DNA of 11,351 nucleotides from Paracoccaceae bacterium (GTDB lineage: Bacteria; Pseudomonadota; Alphaproteobacteria; Rhodobacterales; Rhodobacteraceae). Within the stretch, counting starts at the first letter, position 1. Each line of letters starts with the position of its first letter. A program made the translations under genes and the position numbers. The stretch is from assembly GCA_021648225.1 (NCBI GenBank), contig JAKITE010000093.1, positions 1 to 11,351 of the forward strand, written 5' to 3'. The notes under the pieces were generated by a model. It made no database searches and was not told the DNA's origin. It saw nothing but the letters and a program-made list of their open reading frames with translations. This document shows, one piece after another, positions 6,275 to 11,351 of the stretch.

Positions 6275-8100
6275 GTTTCGGTCTCCTTCTCGGTTGTTAG
6301 CGCCGCCTCAAGCGTGTCCATCTCGACCTCGATATCGCCGATCTGGCTGTCGATCTGGATGATCTCGTCGCGGGCGCGGTCCCTTTCGGCGTCGGTAATG
6401 TCACTGTCGTTGGCAGTTTTTTCTGCCAAAACCGCTGCTTCTGTTATAAAATCTTCGATCAGATCCGTTGCTTTTTGCAGGTTTTCATATGCCTCCGCAA
6501 AATAGGTTTGTTCTGCCTGTTCGACCATTTCATCGTTTAGCTTGATAATGGCATCCCGGTTATTGACCATTTCCGGATACGCACATGCCACAACCGCTTT
6601 CAAGTCTTCGGCAATGGCAACAAGCGCCGATTCATAGCGGGTTTGCAATTGATTCTGTGTCTCAACAATCACATCTGCCGCGTCCAGTTTAATGGATAAC
6701 GCACCCATCAAATCCGCCGCCAGCGGATACTCCATTTGCGCTGCCGCATTTACCATTGCGTCCCGGTCGGTGATGATTTCTGTAAATCTGGTTTCCAAAG
6801 CAACAAATTTTTGGTCCTGCATTCTGGTTACCCGCGCCAGCACTGCGTCTATTTCACCATCATAAAAATCACGTTTGATGTTCAGCGATTCAAGCAATAA
6901 TTCCGCATTGGCCATGCTGGCCACCAAATCAGCCAGCTTACTGACCGCGTTTGGATAATCGCTTTGTTCAGCCGCAGCCAACAGGTCATCATGCAATGCG
7001 GTAATATCATTTTTATGCACATTCAGCTGCGGATATTCACTGGAGGTAAGCACGTTAAAGCGCTCGATAACCGGTGTGATTTGCCCGTTATAAAGGGCTT
7101 CGTCCTGTTTATTTAGCGGTAATTCATTGAAATAGCGGGCCAGCTTTGGCAAAAGCCCGTCCAACACAGCGCTGGCCCCAGCATAACCTTTAGATGCCGC
7201 CAAAGAAACGGCTTTGTCATGATCGGTCAAAATCTCCACCGAAAGCGTTTCCAGCGGGCCATAATTTGAAACCGACGCACCGTAAATTCGCGGCTCCATT
7301 TCTGCCAATTGGGCGCGGTAGGTTTGTTTGGCAATAGCCATCAAAAGCGCGGCGTTATACTCGGCAAGCGCCACCACCAGCGCATCCAGATCAATCAATG
7401 CCGGTTCGTATTTATGTGCCAAAACTGCCGCATCCATGCGCGCCCTGATCTGCGCCATTGCTTTTTGAATCAGGTCAAGCTCAATAAAATCACCCAGACT
7501 TGCATCCAGCAATTCAGGCCGCAATGCATCCAGCCGTTCTTCATATAGCGCCTTGTCCGATTCAATTTTCAGATAGCTTTTTTCAAATTCAACCAGATTG
7601 GCACCAAGCGTTTTCAGGGATTCCAGCCCGGCATCATAATCAATTTTGTCAATCAGCTTGAATATCCGCGTCTCCATTCCGGACATGTCCTGAACCAAGC
7701 TTTCAAGGCTGGTAAAAGCCGAATCTTGTGCATCGCCCAGCCGTTGCGCCATGCTTTTGAACAAATCGTCATATTCGGTTTTCAACCCAAGCAGGCGGCG
7801 GATTTCATCCTCGACCACCTTCAATTCATCCTTACATATTTCAATAATCTCTTTGGTCAGATCAAATTGGTATTCCACCACCAATTGCGCGGTATCAGCA
7901 ATGCGACTGGTGATTTTTTCTATGCCTGATTTGACCTTTTTGCTTTGAAATGGCGCTGCGGCAACAATTGCCAAGGCCGTTTCAACCGTGGCTTTGATCG
8001 TTTCAAACACGGCTTTGATCGTTTCAAACACGGCTTTGGCAGCGGCTTGAATTTGAAATTCATCAAAAAGCGGCGTGATGGTGTTTTGCAGGGTTTCCAA
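6271..8100 (-). CDS. 609-aa all-helical protein with seven 76-residue repeats
   Basis: I do not recognise a named family. The frame starts at a TTG (8100), since no in-frame ATG occurs before residue 118; the 24 bases back to the previous gene's TAA are in the same frame. Residues 1-78 are an N-terminal helical region with a recent heptapeptide duplication (VFETIKA twice, 24-37). From residue 79 to the end the protein divides into units of 76 residues starting at F79, Y155, Y231 (75 aa), Y306, Y382, Y458 and F534. Each unit starts with an aromatic residue and an LxxL helix, has a Tyr or Phe at about position 31-32 in most units (EYDDL, LYEER, TYRAQ, LYNGQ, FYDGE, RYESA) and ends in a long helix. 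This suggests an elongated solenoid or coiled-coil-like rod, probably a cytosolic scaffold. No cleavage signal, transmembrane helix or catalytic motif is visible. The stop overlaps the next ATG by four bases. Function is unknown. Confidence 0.88.
   Translation of the reverse strand: METLQNTITPLFDEFQIQAAAKAVFETIKAVFETIKATVETALAIVAAAPFQSKKVKSGIEKITSRIADTAQLVVEYQFDLTKEIIEICKDELKVVEDEIRRLLGLKTEYDDLFKSMAQRLGDAQDSAFTSLESLVQDMSGMETRIFKLIDKIDYDAGLESLKTLGANLVEFEKSYLKIESDKALYEERLDALRPELLDASLGDFIELDLIQKAMAQIRARMDAAVLAHKYEPALIDLDALVVALAEYNAALLMAIAKQTYRAQLAEMEPRIYGASVSNYGPLETLSVEILTDHDKAVSLAASKGYAGASAVLDGLLPKLARYFNELPLNKQDEALYNGQITPVIERFNVLTSSEYPQLNVHKNDITALHDDLLAAAEQSDYPNAVSKLADLVASMANAELLLESLNIKRDFYDGEIDAVLARVTRMQDQKFVALETRFTEIITDRDAMVNAAAQMEYPLAADLMGALSIKLDAADVIVETQNQLQTRYESALVAIAEDLKAVVACAYPEMVNNRDAIIKLNDEMVEQAEQTYFAEAYENLQKATDLIEDFITEAAVLAEKTANDSDITDAERDRARDEIIQIDSQIGDIEVEMDTLEAALTTEKETET
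7990..8039 (-). repeat. 21-bp in-frame tandem repeat in the 609-aa gene
   Basis: The 21-base unit GGCTTTGATCGTTTCAAACAC occurs twice without change (7990-8010, 8011-8031), with 7 matching bases of a third copy following. It encodes the repeated heptapeptide VFETIKA near the N-terminus. A multiple of three, it alters length but not frame. The identity of the copies points to a recent duplication. Confidence 0.9.
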
Positions 8101-8124
8101 CAGCGCAATTGCATCCAGCCAGCG

Positions 8125-8463
8125 TTATTCCTCCACCAGATTTAACAACTGCTCTGCACTGCTCTCAACCGGGTTAATATCCGGTTTTGCCCATTCAACC
8201 AGTTCCAAAAGCTGGCTTTTGAAGGTTTCAAAACTGCCCGACTGGCTTTCCCAGCTTGCTTTGTTGCGGGCAAATTCATCTTTTAATTCCTGAATGACCG
8301 CCTGCACAGATTTGATCTGGTTGGCAACAAAAGCAATTTCCTTTTTTTCCTCTGCATTAATAAAATTATCAGTATTTGCTTCGGCATAAACCCGCGCCGC
8401 AAGCCGTTTGAATTCCGCGACTTTTTTCTCGGCGCTATTAATTTTTTCCAGAATCTCGCTCAT
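8125..8463 (-). CDS. 112-aa helical protein, 2nd gene of helical-repeat operon
   Basis: I do not recognise this protein. The ATG at 8463 has an AAGGAA ribosome-binding site at good spacing and lies 44 bases after the stop of the first gene. It is predicted almost wholly helical: MSEILEKINSAEKKVAEFKR at the start, a short loop EANTDNFINAEE (28-39) that resembles a degenerate EF-hand, then two long helices with regular hydrophobic spacing (IAFVANQIKSVQAVIQELKD; FKSQLLELVEWAKP). It is about the length of one and a half of the 76-residue units in the next gene. Its TAA stop (8125-8127) is in the same frame as the 609-aa gene, 24 bases upstream of that gene's TTG, so stop-codon readthrough or a past nonsense mutation would fuse the two. 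Probably cytosolic and a partner of its neighbours; the role is unknown. Confidence 0.82.
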   Translation of the reverse strand: MSEILEKINSAEKKVAEFKRLAARVYAEANTDNFINAEEKKEIAFVANQIKSVQAVIQELKDEFARNKASWESQSGSFETFKSQLLELVEWAKPDINPVESSAEQLLNLVEE

Positions 8464-8507
8464 GGTAATTCCTTAAATATGCAAATCAATTTTAGCATCG
8501 CGCCGGT

Positions 8508-9731
8508 TCAGCGCAATTCCGATAATAATGCGCCAAGCCCTTTTTTCATCTTGGCAATTCGCGATAATCGCGCCGATTTTTCCGGAGAGCTGGTGGCCTC
8601 TTTTACCAATTTTTCCAGGCTTTCAATGGCATCGCGGGCAGCATCAAAATCTGCCGCTTTGATCTGCTTGCCAAATGCCACCGCCATTTCGCGGGCTTGT
8701 TTTGCCGCATCCGAACCACCGGCTTTTAATAGCTGGCCCAGATCAGCTTTGATATTTGCAAATCGTTTGACAAGGTCGCTTTTTGCCTTGACGGGGTCAA
8801 AATCATCAGCGGCTTCTTCGGTGGTTTCTGAGGATTGCGTTTCGGGTGTTTCATCAAAACCATCGGTTTCATCTTCGGGGTTTTGCCCGGTAAAACTGTT
8901 AATATGGGTTTTGATCTGGTCCAGAAACACCGTGGCGCTATCCCATTCCCTTTGCCTAAGCGCCCGTTCAAACCCGCGAATGGCGGTTGTAACCTCGTCT
9001 GCTGCAACCGTATTTTCGCTGGATTTCAGTTTTTCAATATCCCCGGCCAAGGCATCCATCCGGTCTTGCAATGGCAGTTTTTTGGCCAAAATAGCCGCGT
9101 AATCCTCAAGCGCGACCTCAATACGCCGCATGGTATCAACCGCACGGTCAAATTTTTCCTCCCCCATTGCCCGTTCATGGGTTTGCAACGCATCCACCAA
9201 TGCAGAATGCATGACGCTTTGGCCATCGGCCAGCAAAGCGTCAATTTGTTTTTGAACCGCTGCAAGCTGGTCAACCAGTTTCTGGCCCGGATCCTCCTGA
9301 CCTTTGCTTACATCATCTTGGCTTTCGTCACTAGCATTAGGGCTTTGCTCAACCGGCGCTTGTTCTTGCGGCGCTGCCGAGCGTCCCTCCTCTTCCGGTT
9401 CTTTAATTTCCAAGCGAAATTTCAGCCCCCGATCCGAGAAAAATTTCTTTGCCAGCTTGGTCAGATTGCCCGGGATTTTATCATTGATCGGATCAATAAT
9501 AATCACCTGCCCGTCCATGGTCATGGTCCCCCAGGCACCTTTGGGCATGCCCCCGGCCTTTTTGGCCAGCTTTAACAAAACCTCGGGAGATTTCTTGATA
9601 TGGGTTTCAACAACAATACCGTCTTTGGCCATCAGAACCGCGCAATTATGTTGTTTCTTTTTAACCTTGGCGAACAGAGCCTTAAGCTCCTCACCTTCTT
9701 TTTTAAGGTCACCGGGCTTTTTTAAGGTCAC
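8508..9731 (-). CDS. 407-aa protein: N-terminal alpha/beta domain, acidic linker, helical repeats; 1st operon gene
   Basis: I do not recognise a named family. Residues 1-112 look like one compact alpha/beta domain (HNCAVLMAKDGIVVETHI strand pair, KSPEVLLKLAKKAGG helix, AWGTMTMDGQVIIID strands, a second lysine-rich helix, KFRLEI strand). Residues 113-150 are a disordered acidic linker. Residues 151-280 are helical with the same FDxAxxxL pattern as the 609-aa neighbour (F194DRAVDTMRRIE and W263DSATVFLDQIK, 69 residues apart). A second acidic linker (283-310) leads to a last helical block (F311DPVKA; F362DAARDAIESLEKL). The natural start is probably the ATG at 9788 (MAKTSPGDLKK), but inserted 19-bp repeats now put TGA and TAA codons after 13 residues. 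The GTG at 9731, created inside the repeat, restores an equivalent N-terminus (MTLKKPGDLKKEG) but has no good ribosome-binding site. Expression may therefore be low or switchable. No signal peptide is seen. Confidence 0.85.
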   Translation of the reverse strand: MTLKKPGDLKKEGEELKALFAKVKKKQHNCAVLMAKDGIVVETHIKKSPEVLLKLAKKAGGMPKGAWGTMTMDGQVIIIDPINDKIPGNLTKLAKKFFSDRGLKFRLEIKEPEEEGRSAAPQEQAPVEQSPNASDESQDDVSKGQEDPGQKLVDQLAAVQKQIDALLADGQSVMHSALVDALQTHERAMGEEKFDRAVDTMRRIEVALEDYAAILAKKLPLQDRMDALAGDIEKLKSSENTVAADEVTTAIRGFERALRQREWDSATVFLDQIKTHINSFTGQNPEDETDGFDETPETQSSETTEEAADDFDPVKAKSDLVKRFANIKADLGQLLKAGGSDAAKQAREMAVAFGKQIKAADFDAARDAIESLEKLVKEATSSPEKSARLSRIAKMKKGLGALLSELR

Positions 9732-9773
9732 CGGGCTTTTTTAAGGTCACCGGGCTTTTTTAAGGTCACCGGG
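9705..9773 (-). repeat. 19-bp tandem repeat at the translation start, about 3.6 copies
   Basis: The unit AAGGTCACCGGGCTTTTTT (given strand) lies at 9705-9723, 9724-9742 and 9743-9761 without change, followed by its first 12 bases at 9762-9773. Nineteen is not a multiple of three, so each added copy shifts the frame. From the ATG at 9788, any copy beyond the first meets TGA (9747-9749). A single copy would give the uninterrupted start MAKTSPGDLKKEGEEL. The GTG used in the present allele is itself part of the repeat. Confidence 0.93.
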
Positions 9774-9788
9774 ACTTGTCTTAGCCAT

Positions 9789-10108
9789 TGCCAATCCAAT
9801 CTTGAAAACATAAATTTAGTTGTTTTTAGAAAGTATTTTGAATTAAAGCCCAAATTCTGGCCCGTTTTTGGCATTCTGTCAAGGTTGGCATCCAGTATCT
9901 GCCGGTTCTGGAAACCCTATTTGAACCAACCAAAAAGCCGGACCAGAAAATTGGTAATAATTGCTGATAAATCCACCCTGTCCATCGACTTATGGTAAAA
10001 TAAGTGGTTACTGTGCGGCGGGCTCGGCAATTCGGGTTTAACGGTTGGGTGAATATTAACCTCTAAACGCTAAAAACCGTTCAATCTCGGGCCAATTGGC
10101 CTTATATC
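9789..10108. promoter_or_regulatory. 320-bp divergent intergenic region
   Basis: It lies between the helical-repeat operon (leftward) and the desaturase gene (rightward), so it should carry both promoters. The part next to the operon (9800-9850) is AT-rich and may hold its promoter, but I find no convincing -35/-10 pair. Near the desaturase are three short symmetric sequences: AACGGTT and AACCGTT in inverted orientation (10040-10046, 10075-10081), an imperfect palindrome GGTGAATATTAACC (10048-10061), and a perfect 12-bp palindrome GGCCAATTGGCC (10090-10101) ending 7 bases before the TTG start. Any could be a regulator site; none is identified. No gene is seen here. Confidence 0.4.
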
Positions 10109-11161
10109 TTGAAAGTCGCGACAACCAATATGTCCCCTGCTCCAGCTTTGAAAACACCGCCGCCTTCTGAAACAACCCCGGATGATGCCCGTAACTGGGT
10201 TCGGATTCTGGCCAAATACCGCGAACCAAATACCGGTCGCTCGCTTTTTGAACTTTCGGTCAGTATCCTGCCGTTTTTTGCACTATCGCTGCTGGCCTAT
10301 CTGGCCTTGCCGGTCAGCTATTGGCTGGCCTTTGCCATTGCCTTGCTTAATGGCGGCTTTCTGGTTCGGCTTTTTATCATTCAGCATGATTGCGGCCATG
10401 GCAGCTTTTTTGGCAATCGACACGCAAATAACTGGCTGGGGCGGGGGCTAGGGGTGTTAACCCTGACCCCCTATAAGGTGTGGCGACGCACCCATTCCAT
10501 TCATCATTCCAACGCTGGCAATCTGGCCAAGCGCGGGGTGGGTGACGTTTACACAATGACCGTCAGCGAATATAACCAGCAATCCAAATTCAAAAAGGTA
10601 CAATACCGCCTGTATCGTAACCCGTTGTTTTTATTCGGCATGGTGCCGTTTTTACTATTTTTCCTGCAAAACCGCCTGCCCTTTGGCCTGATGAATTCAC
10701 GCGAATACTGGCTAAGCGCCATGGGCACCAATATTGCCATTATCGCTGCGGTGGCGCTGTTGTTGTGGCTAGGCGGGCTGGCCGGCGTTTTGCTGATTTT
10801 CGTGCCTACGGTTCTGGTGGCTGCCACCCTGGGCATGTGGTTGTTTTATGTGCAACACCAGTTTGAAGAAACCGAATGGCAAAAAGAAGGAGATTGGCAA
10901 TTGCACGACGCAGCCCTTAACGGCAGCTCCTATTACGTGCTTCCGGCGGTGCTGCGCTGGTTTAGCGGTAATATCGGCGTGCATCATGTGCATCATCTTT
11001 ACAGCCGCATCCCGTTTTACCGCCTGATGGAGGTTTTGCGTGAAAATACCGCGCTAGCCAGCATTAATCGTTTGACCCTGCGTGAAAGCTTTGCCTGCGC
11101 CCGCCTGCACCTGTGGGATGAGCAAAACCACAAACTGGTTTCATTTGCCAATCTGCGCTAG
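10109..11161 (+). CDS. Membrane fatty acid desaturase
   Basis: A di-iron membrane desaturase that introduces a double bond into lipid-bound or CoA/ACP-bound acyl chains at the inner membrane, using oxygen and an electron donor. The three histidine boxes are all present: HDCGH (H93-H97), HSIHH (H129-H133) and HHVHH (H292-H296), with an additional conserved-type H250 in VQHQFEE. Hydrophobic stretches at about 50-90, 175-190, 205-245 match the usual four-helix layout, with the boxes on the cytosolic side. The length, 350 aa, is normal. The longest frame begins at TTG 10109; the ATG at 10130 gives 343 aa and is the more conventional start, and no strong ribosome-binding site decides between them. 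It resembles the delta-12/omega-3-type branch, but position specificity cannot be read from sequence. The frame is intact. An IS481-type element begins at the stop codon, so the native C-terminus may have been altered slightly. Confidence 0.93.
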   Translation: MKVATTNMSPAPALKTPPPSETTPDDARNWVRILAKYREPNTGRSLFELSVSILPFFALSLLAYLALPVSYWLAFAIALLNGGFLVRLFIIQHDCGHGSFFGNRHANNWLGRGLGVLTLTPYKVWRRTHSIHHSNAGNLAKRGVGDVYTMTVSEYNQQSKFKKVQYRLYRNPLFLFGMVPFLLFFLQNRLPFGLMNSREYWLSAMGTNIAIIAAVALLLWLGGLAGVLLIFVPTVLVAATLGMWLFYVQHQFEETEWQKEGDWQLHDAALNGSSYYVLPAVLRWFSGNIGVHHVHHLYSRIPFYRLMEVLRENTALASINRLTLRESFACARLHLWDEQNHKLVSFANLR

Positions 11162-11162
11162 G

Positions 11163-11351
11163 TGTTTAGTCCCATCTTGTGGTGGTCTACAAATGTGTGA
11201 TCATCAGAAGGAAGCACTATGGGGCAAGTTTTACACGGCAGCGCCACGCACCATTGCCCGGCAGTGGTTTGCCCTTGCAAACCATGAGAGGGGACGCACG
11301 CGATCCGAGCGCTCATACAGCGATCGCAAGCTTCGAACGCGGCGCTGAGCC
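11163..11351 (+). mobile_element. IS481-family element, left end, cut by window edge
   Basis: From just after the desaturase stop the sequence changes to an element whose first gene begins MGQVLHGSAT, the characteristic N-terminus of IS481-family transposases. The left inverted repeat probably begins within TGTTTAGTCCCATCTTG (from 11163), inferred from its position before the transposase; the other end lies beyond the window, so the exact boundary and target duplication cannot be confirmed. Confidence 0.7.
11219..11351 (+). pseudogene. IS481-family transposase N-terminus, interrupted
   Basis: The ATG at 11219 reads MGQVLHGSAT and, 16 codons further on in the same frame, THAIRALIQRSQASNAALS, the start of the transposase helix-turn-helix. 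Between them lies a 48-bp stretch (11246-11293) bounded by the repeated hexamer ACGCAC (11246-11251 and 11294-11299). It contains an in-frame TGA (11285-11287) and a perfect 8-bp hairpin (TGGTTTGC/GCAAACCA, 11265-11284). Removing one hexamer with the insert restores a continuous family-like N-terminus, so this is a broken copy. The remainder of the gene is beyond the window. Confidence 0.72.

Noticed and set aside
8479..9744. Long + strand frames opposite the first operon gene
   Set aside because: The 207-, 246- and 146-codon frames are antisense shadows of a gene whose own frame has coherent helical and acidic segments.
9705..9773. Tandem repeat as a CRISPR array
   Set aside because: The 19-bp units are directly adjacent with no spacers, and no cas gene is near.
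1..11351. tRNA, rRNA or riboswitch
   Set aside because: Reading both strands showed no cloverleaf-like sequence with a CCA or T-loop, no rRNA segment and no known riboswitch core.

Overview
The window looks like chromosomal DNA from a proteobacterium, most likely an alphaproteobacterium. This is inferred from the gene families and their style (threonine synthase, a LysR regulator beside a peptide ABC transporter and a PHP-domain protein, IS5/IS427- and IS481-type remnants, moderate GC); no rRNA or other decisive marker is present. Several neighbouring loci are in decay, so part of the window shows ongoing gene loss.

Left part (1-3385, + strand): the 3' two thirds of an intact threonine synthase gene, then wreckage. 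A frameshifted LysR regulator runs straight into a headless peptide-binding protein. A frameshifted, tailless DppB-type permease follows, then an ATPase reduced to its Walker A end joined to its C-terminal end. Together these are the collapsed remains of a dpp/opp-like peptide importer; the second permease and first ATPase genes are gone. A perfect 11-bp hairpin between the binding-protein and permease remnants survives. After about 410 bp without a recognisable gene comes an intact PHP-domain metallohydrolase (3798-4718), which probably once worked with the importer. An internally deleted IS5-type element (about 4754-5045) ends 10 bp from the next gene.

Central part (5056-9788, - strand): four tightly spaced genes, transcribed 9788 to 5056, whose products I cannot assign to a named family. 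In order they encode (1) a 407-aa protein with a compact N-terminal alpha/beta domain, an acidic linker and helical repeats; (2) a 112-aa helical protein; (3) a 609-aa protein built almost entirely of seven 76-residue helical repeats; (4) a protein of 405 aa once a poly-G frameshift is discounted. Short repeats at the start of gene 1 (19 bp, about 3.6 copies) and in gene 3 (21 bp) and a nine-G tract in gene 4 make this operon look slippage-prone, and two of the three change the reading frame. This is the best candidate for an undescribed system: probably a cytosolic scaffold or assembly made of helical-repeat proteins, with no visible enzyme, signal peptide or clear transmembrane segment.

Right part (9789-11351): a 320-bp divergent intergenic region, an intact membrane fatty acid desaturase (10109-11161, +) with all three histidine boxes, and directly after its stop codon the left end of an IS481-type element. 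Its transposase start is interrupted by a 48-bp insertion containing a hairpin and an in-frame stop.
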